A stretch of 64,000 nt of DNA, from the NCBI GenBank assembly GCA_001687465.1, contig LVLI01000185.1, forward strand, positions 1 through 64,000, written 5' to 3'. Origin of the DNA: Halocafeteria seosinensis (taxonomy: Eukaryota > Sar > Bigyra > Bicosoecida). The position numbers and the translations under genes are program-made. Positions 11,224 through 23,140 of this stretch are shown in pieces. The notes under the pieces are model-generated. The model did no database searches. It was not told the origin of the DNA and worked only from the letters and a program-made list of their open reading frames with translations. How positions within the stretch are numbered: the stretch's first letter is position 1; every line of letters begins with the position of its first letter.

Positions 11224-14200
11224 ATGACGGACAACAATAAAGAACCTCCGACTGCTTCAGCCCAGAGGGAGAAGCAGGTTTCCACCCCTCAGGTCAGTGA
11301 ACACGATGATGACGGAAAACAGCACCGTACATCTTCGCGACGCTCCCCAAAGCACTCTCACGCGAATCAGGAAGGACATGGGCATGTACGGCAGAAACAC
11401 CACCGACCGCAACGGCATCATCATAACGCACAGAAGCAAGAACATACAGCTACACGTCATTCGAAAAAACGTGAAGATGGGCACTCCAAGAAGGTAGGAG
11501 AATCTGTATCATACAGCCAAGACCAACAGAAGACCGAGCAACAAGAATGCTCTCAAGGCCATCTAGGCCCGAGCTTTGCAACGGGACTCAGCAAAGAAGA
11601 TGCTGGGGCTGAATTCCATGAGGTAAGTAGTTTGTGATGCTCCCACGATCTGGAGGAACTCTATTTGTAATTTTGCACGATTGTGTTGTAACACAGGTTC
11701 GGGAATTCTTTGAGTATGCTTTGAGAGACGATGCAACCTATAATGGAACCGTAAGTTGCACTTCGTGCTCGATAATCAGTATCGGGTGTATCATCAATTC
11801 AATTCCTGTAGCCGTGAACACAGGTTTGCTTTTGTCTAAGCGCGACGGAGAGAAGCCCTGCGATAGAGATCAGTGTTCGAGTCAACTCGAAAGAAAGTAA
11901 GATTCTTGCCGCTATTTTACCCGAAAGCTCTATCTTTATTGCTCTCTCGAGAATATTCGCAGACTATGTGGAAAGCTGGGTGGGGAGGCCGCCGGACGGC
12001 AAGGTGTCTTGTGTCGTCGAAATCTCGAAAGACGATTTCTTTTTGGTTTATTCAGGAAAAGCAAGTACAGCTGAAATTGGTAAAATGTGTTTATCCGGAC
12101 GTATTAAAGTGCATTGGTTTCGGTATCGCGAGCTCCAGAAGTTCGCTAATTGTTTCGATTTTTCAACGGAGACATGGATTAGGTTCTACGACCAACGACA
12201 TGACTATAAGAAAGCCCGCGAGCTTGAGGCAGTAGACATGGTTCGCTCAGGGAGATTCGATTCAATGCAAGATGCCGTCCAAGAGCTCTTCGAAGAGGGA
12301 AAACTGGGCACAAAAGAAACGGCGGAGGACCTTAATCTCACTCTTACTGATATAACAGTGTCGTCGCGGGGAAGTAGTGTAGAGGATGTGGAATTCCATG
12401 GGCATTGGTTGAATACGGGGATATCGCATATCTGTCGACAACCGAATGCCGCGTATACTCTGATCCGAGCATCTGCTACGCTTCACGGCCTTTCGTCACT
12501 CCTGTGTATCCGACAGTCCGGAATATGGGGACCCGTGTTACAGACAGAGAGGCTGAATGCGTCGGATATTAGGGTTGTTGCCAGTACGCTCTGGCCGGAG
12601 TTGGTCGATGCTGTTCATGCGGAAACTAATTCTGAGAAGACCAACAGCTCCAACAAACGGGCAGAGTACCGCTCATCATGGGGCTTTACTGCAATATACA
12701 ACTGGTTCCATGGCAGCGAAGAATCATCGAAGGCCACTGAGCGATCTCCTGCATCTGGTCGTAGATTGCAGTCGCGGAAAGAAACTCATCAGAGACCAGC
12801 AAAGAAAGGGAACCCATGGTTACATTATCTTAAGAGTCACGATTCCCTGCTACCTTTTGCCGCTCTGTGTCTTGCACCCGAAGCACTCTCGTGGATACCT
12901 CCTCTCCATAAACGGCTACAGTCAGATTACGCGTTATTCCCCGGAGTTTATACACTTCTTCCGCCGCAGCCATTGACCGTTCAAGACGAATCACACTATC
13001 CTTTTGGAACGCTGTTGTCGTTATTTTTCGATATGACCCAGTGTTTGGAATTGTTCAAGCAACCTGTCTCGCAAGAGTGTATGCACCCTGTAGCGAGATT
13101 TAGTCACCCGCTGGTATTTCCATCACCCTTTGGGAGAATATTATCATGTAGTCAATTGACCACAGAAGGGGATCAACACAATAAGGAGTTATTCGAAGCG
13201 GCTAAGAGGTCTAAGCCATCCGTAACTGGCGGGAATATATCTCTCTCCGATCGGGTTCAATACTCGAAGATGTTATGCTTACCCCAGGGGTACTCTCTGC
13301 AGATGCTATTGTCTTTCCGAGCTTCCCTAAGCAGTCACCTAAATGCTCTTTCGTATTTGCACGATGTATCAATATTCAATTTGGTTCCTTCGAACCAAAC
13401 TGATACAGAAACTCACAATGCGGTCAACCACCAGCCGTCATATGGCGTGCCCTTGGAGACCGGACATTACCCACGAGCACCCAGCGGTGAAAAGTCCCCT
13501 CCGGCGACTCCAACAGTTTTATTAGACCACGTATTAAACCATCATTTAACAACCACTCCTTACGTGCTCCGACGTGGAGCTGGTCAGCTTTGGAATGCTT
13601 ACTTGTTGGATGCACCGAACATAGAGGCCTCTTCCAAGAGCCCTTCCAGCCGCGGCACTAATGCTTGGCGGGAACCAGAGCGGATAAGAACCCCCAAGGA
13701 TTTTGCTTCCAATACAATTTCTACCATAAAGGAGGGGCTCCCTTACAGTAAGAATTCGGCCCTAAATTATGCTTTCGCAGACAGCGATTCGATGCTGCAT
13801 CCGCAGCGCGTCTCTTACTATCCTTACGTTCGACTACCGCGGACGGACTTCAAGCCTCAAAACAAACAACCAGAGAAAAATCTGGATCCTCGCGATATTA
13901 ATCGTGTCGATGCAGCCGAGGACAACGACTTTGTGATGCGACACTTAGCAGCACCAGGGCAACGCTCATCCCAACTCTCTTCTATCCCAGTATTACCGCT
14001 CTGGCTGTCGTGCTCTTCGTTACCCTTGGGTATCTCCGGGGCTCTCTCGTCCTCTTTCCGTTCAGCTGTGGACCAGTGCATTAAGTACAAATTAGATGAA
14101 TTTTCGCCTTCGTTTCTACTTTTACGAAGGGCATTTGACGAAGCAGCATCGTTATGGAACTCTGAATCGTGGAAGTATCATGTTCACACAGTTACCGCAG

Positions 14201-14526
14201 CCTCTTGCTCTGGAGCCCTAAAGCCTTGGCACTTTATAGAAGGAAGTGGTCCTACCACGACGGTGGAAAGGAAGAAAGCTACTTACTCCTCTATTTGGGA
14301 AATGTTCTTGAAGCCGTACGGTTTTGGGATTGAAAACCAACCGAAAGAAGCTGTCAGCAGCCGGCGAAGAGCAGAGCCGCCGCTGAAGAATTTCGCAAGG
14401 AAGATGGTGGGGAAGGCCGATGCAGCGCTATCATCCGACTCAAGTGTATTTGACCCAGATAGCTCGGTCATACCACGCGATAAACAAGACAGCAGGGGGG
14501 AGAAAACGACAGGAAATTCTCCATAA
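11224..14526 (+). CDS. Large protein with an SCP2-like sterol/lipid-binding domain
   Basis: Four exons: 11224-11622, 11697-11750, 11824-11896, 11963-14526 (1029 aa). After a His/Lys/Gln-rich, probably disordered start (residues 1-130), residues about 134-225 fit the SCP2 fold pattern. The strands include AIEISVRV and CVVEISKDDFFLVYSGKAS, followed by CLSGRIKVHWF, which corresponds to the family's 'GxLKIxGD' strand and final helix. That domain is assembled across three introns, which supports the splice model. SCP2 domains bind sterols or acyl chains. The remaining 800 residues show no recognisable domain. They contain hydrophobic stretches and Pro-rich loops but no obvious transmembrane helices. 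The overall role is unknown. The stop is 30 bp from the convergent coiled-coil gene. Confidence 0.68.
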
Positions 14527-14556
14527 TATGCTATCTATCTATAGCTAATTTTCACG

Positions 14557-15679
14557 TCAGTCTTGATCATCGCTACCTCGACTGGCACACTCGGCAGCAT
14601 TCGCTAGATTCTCTAGAGATTCGTATGACCAGTTCCTCATAGAAGAGAATGCATTTGCCACTGCGTCGGCATACCAGAGAAAGCAATACATATCGTGTTA
14701 TTACACACATGCAATTCAGAATCTAACTTACTTTGAGCGTTCGGTTTGGAACCGAAATACAAATTCGTGTCGCTGGGATAGGAAAACCTAGGTTGAGGAG
14801 TATATGCCGTCGGCCCTGGGAAATGAGGTGTGTACGGCTCTGGAGTGGATTCGACAGCACCGGCTGCATTATATCCAGCCTGGTGATACTGAAACAGCAT
14901 CGAGGGATTGCTATGATACACCGCCTGCTGGTGAGAGTATGGTTGCACTGGCATCGGAGCAGGCTGTAGTCCTACGTCACTATTCGGATGGTTAGCAGGG
15001 GGATTCAAGCCTGTGAACGATTCTATCATCGGTGTCTCCCTATTGGCTCTGCCATCTGATAAGCTTGTTTCAGAGTAACTTGGGTGAATTGTATCCGTCG
15101 GTGCTACATCCGCACCACCGTTTTCTCCATCTGAAGGTTTTTTCTGCTTCCTCAGACGAGCACTCCTGGGTTGACTCTTCGTCGGAGTCAGATTTGTCGA
15201 ATCTGCCGTGGCGACCGATAGTGAGTCGGCATTGCCCGAACCAGGCCTTCTTTTCCTGGGAAGTAGCAAGTGATTCATTTGCTTGTTAAGGCCCCTTCTG
15301 CTTACTAGCTTCTCGTAAAATTCCTGCATAAGGTAGAGGAACGGGAATTCACTAATAATTAGCCGTTCGATCGCATGAAAATTGCGAGCATTCTTCGTAC
15401 CTGACTTCTCTCCCCGTTCACGTAGTCCCTAAGCTCTCGTGCCAATTCTCCTTTAGCGACTTTTACTCTTCCCTCTTGAACCTGTTCCGCGCGCAATAAG
15501 TCTTCTAACTCTTTAAATTATCGAGTAGCCACACTGTATACATACCGCTTTCACAAATTCTTCTACTTTTTCACGCTCCCAAGGCTCGAGTTTACCCTTC
15601 CGACCAGAATCAACAGGAGAACCCTGTACAATTACGAACAACAGTGCATGATCGCACACACACACACACACACACATAC

Positions 15680-15712
<33 letters not shown>

Positions 15713-16322
15713 AATGCATAAACAAACGCAAGCCCTGCAATTCAAGTTGACTTACTCGTTCTACTTTTTGTCGCGCCTCCCTCTCTTCGGCTACTTCGTG
15801 TTCGAGCACAGAAATGCGAGCCTGCGCTTGCTCCAACTGCTGTTTCAACGAGACTATAGTGGACTGTGCTTCCTGTAAATTTTGCGGGTGCATGTTGACG
15901 GCACCTCGTTGCAGTCCCGCACCTCCGTGTGCTGTTTGCTGGTGGGAAGTGCTGTCATTGGTGCCCGCGCCCGTTCCCGGGTTGGTAGAAGAGGAGGCGG
16001 TGGCTGTTCCATTTGTCCCTGTCCGATTCTGTTGGAACTGTGTGTCCCTTCCCCTCAAATAATGGCCTTGTTGCCGGGGTTGAAGGGGCCGGTCTTTGTC
16101 CTGATGTAGGTCATAATTGGGCCCTCCTTGTTGAGGGAAGTGGGGATAGCTTTTGCTTAGAGGAATATGCTGGCCATCTCGTAGGGATACAGAAGTATTG
16201 CTGACCCCACCAGTGGTCACTGGAATCTGCTGTTGACTGTACAAGGCAACACCCGGGCTGGAACTCGTCATATTCGACGAGGAAACTCCAGATTCGGAGC
16301 GTGCAGTCGAGGAGGAACTCAT
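14557..16322 (-). CDS. Coiled-coil protein, unknown function
   Basis: Five exons: 16322-15756, 15623-15546, 15508-15401, 15323-14732, 14660-14557 (482 aa). Residues 1-145 are Ser/Gln/Gly-rich. Residues about 150-300 form a heptad-like coiled coil (TIVSLKQQLEQAQARISVLE, then WEREKVEEFVKA and onward). The rest is Pro/Ser/Tyr-rich with a basic patch (PRKRRPGS). The first intron (132 nt) contains CA, GA and CAGA microsatellites and is in frame without stops. The second intron, by my model, is only 37 nt and ends in an unusual GAG acceptor, so that junction is the weakest. Function is not recognised; coiled-coil plus low-complexity tails would suit a scaffold or cytoskeletal protein. Confidence 0.6.
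15654..15713. repeat. Compound microsatellite (CA)n-(GA)n-(CAGA)n
   Basis: Runs of CA (about 15654-15676), GA (about 15680-15693) and CAGA (about 15693-15713) lie inside the first intron of the coiled-coil gene. Read on the coding strand it forms part of the pyrimidine- and TG-rich intron body. Confidence 0.95.
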
Positions 16323-16985
16323 TCTTACGGCGCCCCCCTCTCGATCGAGTGCTGCTTTACGTTCTCAAATCGACAAGACTTTGAGGTTTCTATATATATA
16401 TGTATATATATTCATCTTTTCCCCCTTCGGGAAAAGGGACCAAACAACAATATATGAATGGGGAGGTATACTATCATGGCAGCAAGTGTTCACCCCCCCT
16501 CTTTTCCGCGTTCGAACTGGCACTACGAGACTTCAAAGAAGGCAGCGCAGCAATGAATGAATGAATGAATGAAGGATCGTAGTTCTGTATGATAATCGAA
16601 TGCATGCAGAATTATGCTGTTTTAGTTATATTTATATTTGGTTTCTATTTCATTCACTTCTGGCCGATGTCTCTTATCATACAACATGTACCACGGTTGT
16701 TGTGGTTCACGTATAAACATGTCAAATCACGTATCACATTAGTGCTGCCCCCGCAGACAGCATCACTCATAGTGACTGACCACATTCAGCAACTTCATGC
16801 AACCGAGTTCTTCCAAAATAGCATTTTCACGAGTCTCGACATGACTATCCACGAGGGCCGTCGGGCACGTTACCTTCCCAATTAATTACCCTGACCAACA
16901 TTATGACTCCACACTCGACGATTCCTACAAATACATGCTTCCCCGTGTAAGTCCCCCTGGGTTGGGTGGTTATGAAGTTGGTCGA
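16323..16985. other. Intergenic stretch with simple repeats
   Basis: It contains a TATA/TGTA-rich tract (about 16391-16411) close to the coiled-coil gene start and an AATG tetranucleotide run (about 16552-16573). A 98-codon open frame on the plus strand (16589-16885) resembles nothing I know and is probably chance. It likely holds the promoter of the coiled-coil gene and the 3' end of the helical-repeat gene. Confidence 0.45.
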
Positions 16986-18821
16986 CTAGGCCTGGGAGCG
17001 GTGGCTATCTAGAACCTGCAGGCTGTTTAACAAGTTGTCAGAAGCTGTATTATCTCTGTCCATTGGAATGCCTTTCCTTTTCATATATCGCTCCAAGAGA
17101 TTGACAAACGTTGAGGGAGGACGGTCAAAGCGGCGCAGTAGTGAATGTAGTTTTACAATGTCGTCGTCGTCAAACGTTCTGGACAGTAGCGTAAATGGCC
17201 CCCCGGAGTGGTTTGCGATGGCTTGGAATAACTCTTTGATCATTGATTGGGGAAAGACGCGTTGAATGCAGTAGTTTCGTATTAAGTTTACGAAATCTTC
17301 ACTCGCGAGACTTTCGCGGCTGCTCTCAAAGGGAATGGAAAGGCGTCCACTTAACTGCACGTCGACATCTCTGAGAAGTTTTTTGTGCTGATGATTCATT
17401 CTAGTAAAGCAGTTGACTATTTCCACGAGTTGCGATGTTGAGTAGTTTCTTAGCTGTAAATGAGTAATATCCTTGTGTCCCTGATATACTAAGTTAAACA
17501 ATTTAGGTGAGCGCTGGTTCCTTTCACAGAAACACATTACGCAGTCGAATATGTCCTTCGCGCTCAAGAATTCGCCAAACGTGGTATGCAGGTCAGAAGT
17601 GTTTTGTGCATCCTGCTCTCCCTCCCGTATTGTTTGCATTCGGGCTGTTACACAGTGGGTTATTACGTCCAACACCCTCTTGCTTTCCTCGGGGGAAAGA
17701 CAGGATGTGATAACCTTGGAGCTTGCCACCAGGCTTTCAATCGAGATCTGTTGCAATTGACGTGATCGTCGAGTAGCACTTCCATCATTTTCACCAGTGT
17801 TCAGTCCACTCGTTTGCAGGAAACATCGAAGAGCTAGTCTACTCACTTCTTCCAGCCTCTCAGCATCCGCTGATTCAGTCAAGTTCAATAGCGTGACGTA
17901 ATGGTTCACTGACCAAGACCCTGACCCGAGTAGTCGTTCTGAGACAGACTTGGCATTCGTTGCCAAATCGCTGGGGTTCACGAAGTCGGGATCGTAAGCC
18001 ATTCGTTCCAAACGCCGGAGCACTCGGGAATCGGGCACTGCATTCTTCTCCGCACCACCTGCGGCCACTCGGGTGACAAGAGCGTTGAGTGACTTCGGAC
18101 AGCCTCTATTTGAGTTCTGTAGTTCCTTAAGTAAATTTAAAATCAATGGATGGGGAATGCCATCCATCGGTCCAATAGCAGCGGCTATCGTAATGTCAAT
18201 TTCTCCATGTAGCTCCCTAATTGCATCGGAGATTCGTGAGAGTCCTACCCGTTTGGCGAAACGCTGGGCGTCGTTCGTTACTCTAACACATTTTGCGTGA
18301 TCATCTAGCGTGAGAAGCATTTGTTCTCCCTCATCAAAGTCAGTTGAAAGTCTACCCGTTGTCCACACTCGGTATACCCCTCGTAGACGTTCGACTAGCC
18401 ACAGCAAAGCTTTCTCATCCACTGCGTCTAAAGTTTGCCAATGTTTCTCCCTGTCAGACAAAGTGATGTACTCAAGTAAAAGCAGAATCGACTTTGCGTT
18501 CAATGCTCGCCCGCTTTCTCTCAATATGTGCATAGCTCCGTTGAAGGATCCGGCGGCTGCTCTCAAAACCACGGGCATCAAATGGTGAGAGCGACTGCGT
18601 GGGTATTGGCGCCCATTATCTAAGTCACTGTCGCGAGTACGATTTTCCCTCCTTTGACGAGTCGTTTCATCTTTCCGAGAGTTGTGCTGGCGCGACTTTG
18701 CAGTGGTGGCGGCAAGTCGAAGTCCATTTTTCCAAGCCCTTTGCTGTGAAGCTACTACATGGGCCCGTCTCCACACTTGCGTAAGGAATGACATAGCCTG
18801 AAGAGACTGAAACAAGCTCAT
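16986..18821 (-). CDS. Putative mitochondrial alpha-helical repeat protein (heptatricopeptide/FASTK-like)
   Basis: Single exon, 611 aa. The N-terminus (MSLFQSLQAMSFLTQVWRRA onward) is rich in Arg, Ala and Ser, lacks acids for about 45 residues and looks like a mitochondrial targeting sequence. The body is almost wholly helical, with repeated units of about 36-40 residues containing Leu-rich pairs, for example LQLRNYSTSQLVEIVNCFTR and LRNYCIQRVF. These recall heptatricopeptide or FASTK/RAP-type organelle RNA-binding proteins. No C-terminal RAP domain is evident. By family analogy it could act in mitochondrial RNA processing, but this is inference. A short upstream frame (19025-18822) ends directly before this start codon and could be a leader ORF. 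Confidence 0.55.
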   Translation of the reverse strand: MSLFQSLQAMSFLTQVWRRAHVVASQQRAWKNGLRLAATTAKSRQHNSRKDETTRQRRENRTRDSDLDNGRQYPRSRSHHLMPVVLRAAAGSFNGAMHILRESGRALNAKSILLLLEYITLSDREKHWQTLDAVDEKALLWLVERLRGVYRVWTTGRLSTDFDEGEQMLLTLDDHAKCVRVTNDAQRFAKRVGLSRISDAIRELHGEIDITIAAAIGPMDGIPHPLILNLLKELQNSNRGCPKSLNALVTRVAAGGAEKNAVPDSRVLRRLERMAYDPDFVNPSDLATNAKSVSERLLGSGSWSVNHYVTLLNLTESADAERLEEVSRLALRCFLQTSGLNTGENDGSATRRSRQLQQISIESLVASSKVITSCLSPEESKRVLDVITHCVTARMQTIREGEQDAQNTSDLHTTFGEFLSAKDIFDCVMCFCERNQRSPKLFNLVYQGHKDITHLQLRNYSTSQLVEIVNCFTRMNHQHKKLLRDVDVQLSGRLSIPFESSRESLASEDFVNLIRNYCIQRVFPQSMIKELFQAIANHSGGPFTLLSRTFDDDDIVKLHSLLRRFDRPPSTFVNLLERYMKRKGIPMDRDNTASDNLLNSLQVLDSHRSQA

Positions 18822-19245
18822 TCAGAGTCCACTGAACCTTCTCTTACGGAGTCCATGCAGAAATGGGTTAAGGGGCACTCCTGGAAACGACGTCATACCC
18901 AGCTCCATTCCGGCTACTGCCACACAGTTTGATGCAGCTAAGGATTCCGACACCCCGAATTCCCGCGGGAGCAAAAGAGCCAAGAAAGGTGGGTTTTTCG
19001 ACAACACAGTATCACAGACTCCCAAAGTACGTAACAGTGGTTTATGTAGTGAATTGCTTCTCCTCTAAATTTTCGGGTATTCCGGGTCATTCGGTCCGGA
19101 TTTCGGTGCTGACTACCTCCTCAAGATGTCATGTGGGACACTCTATAAACTTCCTCGGGTCGTTGGCCGAATTCAGATACTCATATTCTACATCGTTGTT
19201 TACGAGAGGATTCGTCATTGATTAATTTAAAGGCAGCGAATCGCA
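18822..19245. other. Divergent intergenic region
   Basis: It separates the start of the mitochondrial helical-repeat gene (minus) from the proteasome beta-6 gene (plus). It contains a 67-codon frame on the minus strand ending in TGA immediately before the ATG at 18821, possibly a leader ORF. No other feature was recognised. Confidence 0.4.
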
Positions 19246-20689
19246 ATGGATTTTCATTCGGAATCCATGCCTCAGCAGGTACCTCAAGAAGCGTAAGTAG
19301 TGCTCTTTCACCTTAATTAGTTAGTGTTTGGCCGAGCACATATGCATATCGATACCTTTTCTTTCTGCTCACTGTTGACTGTATGGAGGCTGTTGCTTCT
19401 TTTGCCAAGGAATGGAAGAAACAGGAGGATGCTGTTTAAGGAGGGGAGCTGTAGGGGAACAAAAAGCATTGGATTATGTGGAAGTAATTTGACTGTATCT
19501 TTGATCTTTCGATATTATTGCTTTTCTCTTGCAGCTGTCCCGCTATTTGGTCTACGGAGGGGACGAAGCACCTCCCGCTTAGCCATGAGGATGTCCCGAC
19601 GGAGGGCCAGTAAGTGTTTGGATCCAAACCAACTCCCGCCCCTGGTTGCGATACGCTTTCGCATTACTCTACAGAGAAACGAAACACCCAAGTTTCTTCC
19701 CATATGATTTCAACGGAGGGTAAGTACAATTCGTAGGCAGGTATCAAAAACGGTTTTTTTTTTTTTTGAATATTTTGGATTCGTTTATGCGCCTTGCAGA
19801 ACCGCCGCGGCTATCTCGGGTGACGACTGGGTAGTAATTGCTGCTGATACCCGTCTTTCAAGAGGATACTCCATTTTATCGAGAAAAGTTTCCAAAGCGA
19901 CGAAAATGTAAGTGTGACCTGTTGATAGCATAGTTCTCTAGGTGCTCATGACGTACCTGTCACTCTGTTTCACCCGCAGCACGGATACCTGCATCATCGC
20001 CACTGGTGGCTGTTGGACTGACTTGGCTACCCTTCATAAGCAAATGAAGATGAGATCGCTGATGTACGTTTACGGTTGTTTTCCCGTTAATGATCGAAAT
20101 CATGATAGTAGACGCGTATTGGAATTACAGATACAAGGACAATCACGAGAAGGAAATCTCTACGCCTGCCTTTGCCCAATTGTTGTCGAACACTCTGTAC
20201 ATGAGGCGTTTGTTTCCATACTATACTTTCAATGTGATAGGAGGTAAGATCTTAATTCCATTACTAAGTCGTTTTACAGAGATATAAGCGCTTTGCTGTT
20301 TTACAAGCAGGTATTGATGAGAATGGCAAGGGAGCTGTGTACACGTACGATGCAGTAGGTAGTTTTGAGCGCGTTGAGTGCACCGTCCAAGGAGCAGGCA
20401 CACAGCACATGATGCCACTTCTTGATAGTTTGGTAAGCGACTTCATGCGACTGGGGACATGCACTCGCTCTTGCTGAGTAACTTCGTTCCCCGTGGATGC
20501 CTGCAGTTGTCGTACAAGAATCGCACCGATGAGAAGCCGAAGTATGAGGTGACAGATGCGGTGAATATACTCAAAGAAGCTTACATCGGTGCCACAGATA
20601 GAAACATGTTTGTTGGTGACTCTGTCGAAATTTATGTTATCCGTCCTCATGGCACAACTATGGAAACTTTCGACTTAAGAACTGACTGA
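19246..20689 (+). CDS. PSMB1: 20S proteasome subunit beta-6 (PSMB1-type)
   Basis: Eight exons: 19246-19292, 19535-19609, 19675-19719, 19800-19907, 19980-20063, 20131-20243, 20311-20432, 20507-20689 (258 aa). It is a structural, non-catalytic beta subunit of the 20S core. Diagnostic segments are YDFNGGTAAAISGDDWVVIA, ADTRLSRGYSI, TGGCWTDLATLHKQM, RRLFPYYTFNVIGGIDENG and the final VGDSVEIYVI. The nucleophile threonine motif of active beta subunits is absent, as expected for beta-6. The exon-7/8 junction was chosen because it gives the family length (MPLLDSLLSYKN). The first intron is 242 nt; the others are 65-80 nt. Seven introns in 1.4 kb make it the most interrupted gene here. Confidence 0.97.
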
Positions 20690-21281
20690 TATTTAGCGTC
20701 AGCGGAAAGAATCAACAACAGTTAGTATGTCAAACTTCTACCTCAGACTGCCCCGTCATTATTCCCTACATGTTGCTTACCGTAGACGTGTGTGAGAGAA
20801 CACCCTCATTAGGTTCCTATACCACTCATGCATAGACTATACGTGAATTGTTTCTATTTATTTCGCACACAATATATAAAGAGACGAACGATGGGCGCAT
20901 AAGTTGCACGGCTTAACTCAGTGAATGTGGAATTCTTCGCGTGCTTCTCCACTTTTATCTATGAGTCCATGCGCCATTGTAGCACAATTATGAGGTTTGG
21001 ACAAGTTTGAATTGCCAATGTGCTAATCCACCATCACAGGAATCAACATAAAACAATTTCATGTTTCACTGAATGAGTTCCCCTCCCACCGGAAAGTTGC
21101 ATCCCCCGCCCAATTTCAGAGCATTGAAAGACGGTGGTCCATAGTGGTATATAGGCCATTCCTCTAAGCGTATCTGTGATGGACTTGTGCTGCCCCTCAG
21201 GTCTATTTAATCCTCTCTCCATATATCAGTCACAACTGCTGGAGTACAAAACCTCGGGATGAGCATGCTGAACTCAAGGAA
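20690..21281. other. Convergent intergenic stretch, nothing recognised
   Basis: This lies between the stops of the proteasome beta-6 and SPAG6 genes. It is A/T-leaning sequence with no long frame and no tRNA-like boxes, and should contain the two 3' untranslated regions. Confidence 0.4.
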
Positions 21282-23140
21282 CTAGTGGGAATCCTGAGTA
21301 GCGAGGGGGCTCTGCTCTTCTTCTGGTGCACCTTCAGTTTCGCCTTGCGATGAGCCTTCTTCCACTTTCTTCATTAGAGTGCGTTCAAAATCTGGAGAGC
21401 AATATTCAACAACTTCCCGCGGGAAATTCACATTGACTCTTTCAACAAGCTCGCCGATCTCGGGATCCGAACGATCCAGACTTTGAATAGTCTTAAGTCC
21501 TCCGCTTGCAACAAGTTCCCGTCGTTGGGTCTGGTCATCGGGGAGAATTTCTGCAAACCTCGACAGAATAGCCTTTTGGACGGGTGCTGGTGAAACGCTC
21601 AGGAGAGGCTGCAATGCTGGTAGGTGGCGGCAGTATGATAAGATTGCTTTAAGCGCCCGCTTTGACTTGAGTCTAAGGTCCTCCGAAGAGTCTTCGTGTA
21701 GCATACAAGCCAAAATATGCCGTAACGTGTCTGCTTCAGCAAGAATCTGAGCGTGATCAGTTCCATGTTTGCCACACTGCCCCAAAGCCCAGACACACGC
21801 CGCCTGTAGGTCTTCCATTGCTAATAGTTGTCTCATGAGCTGTTCAATAAAGTTTCCACAGCACATACCTTAATGTGATCTTCGGGCTCATTTACTAGCG
21901 CTTCCTTTAGGACGCTCGCTCCATTGGCTCGCAACACTGACATAGAAAGCGTTTCCGAGAATGAACCGATGAATCCTGCAAACAGATGAGAATAAGTGCA
22001 AATGTCGGCACTCGCCTACGACACTTGTCCTGAGCAGGAAACCATACCTAAGGCCATTATTGCTGGCAACCGAGCATTGCCGTGGCAGTCTCCCATGTAG
22101 TCGACAAGAAACCCTAGGCCGGATGCTTCCACCACCAGAGAAGCTAGCTCTTCAGACTGTTTAACTATTTCCCTCACAGCCGCAGCTCCGTTCTTTCTCA
22201 CGTACATATCACTATCTTGTAGCGTTGAAAGCAATCTGTAATGGCAAGTATAGAGTCAAGCATCATTCAATTCTGTACCACAGCATGGCTGTACCTACTC
22301 TGGAAAGACGCCACTCTCAACGCACAACTCTGCAAGCTGTAAGTTATGCTTAGAAACCTGGGCAATGCAGCTGCATGTCTGGCGTCGAACTTTCGCATCG
22401 TTATTCTTCAAATTCTTCGCCACAGATACTAGTACTCCACTGTCCGCAACAGTATCCGCCAACTCCGGCGTATGCTTAGCGATCTCGGCAAGGGCAGCAA
22501 TACAAGCGCGTTTCAACACGTTGTCTGGCTCCTTGGCACAACTGACCAGCGCAGGGACGATCCCACAGTCTACTATTGCTTGGGCCAGATCAGCAGAATG
22601 GCTCGAAATAGTTGCAACAGCATTCGAAGCGTATTCGCGAACGCCTGGGTCATTCTCCTCTAAACACCTTGCAAGTACATTTCCCACACCTGCCTCTACG
22701 CAACACTGAGCCAGTTCCTCGTTATGTTTCGCTACGCATCGGATAACGTAAGCGCCAGCCTTCTGATAGTGGCTGGATCCCCCTCCCATACTTTCTGCTA
22801 GCTCAAAGAGTACATCGGAAGTCACCAGCTCTTCAGCTAACTCGGTACTGTAACCTGCTAATCGACCCAACGCTATCGCTGCTGTTTGCTGCACCGTTGG
22901 GAGCTGTCGCCAGCAAGAGTAGGACAAAAACACGGTTCCCTATCTTAATTCGAGTCAGTTATTGTCAATGGACAGGCTCACCTTATCATGTAAAAGTTTT
23001 TTCAAGGATACAACAGCCCCTTCATCCAGTAAACACTCCAGGTAATGAGGTTTCTGGGCTAGATCTGCCACTTCGGAGACAAAATCCATTCGTGCTCGCT
23101 GGAAGCGATCAAAACAATTCCGTACAACCCGTGCTGCCAT
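21282..23140 (-). CDS. SPAG6: SPAG6/PF16, axonemal central-pair armadillo-repeat protein
   Basis: Five exons: 23140-22982, 22903-22299, 22235-22048, 21975-21869, 21803-21282 (526 aa; human SPAG6 is 509 aa). PF16 stabilises the C1 microtubule of the ciliary central pair. Armadillo repeats cover nearly the whole protein, with hallmark stretches LPTVQQTAAIALGRLAGYS, DPGVREYASNAVATISSHSA and KAAxAWALGQ-type segments (HIKAACVWALGQCGKHG across intron 4). The start was set at the conserved N-terminal helix (RVVRNCFDRFQRARMDFVSE). The C-terminal part (FPREVVEYCSPDF) matches the family tail. Presence of this gene implies a motile 9+2 axoneme in the organism. Confidence 0.96.

Noticed and set aside
16589-16885. 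98-codon hydrophobic frame on the plus strand
   Set aside because: No conserved pattern, A/T-driven hydrophobicity, no splice partners; likely chance.
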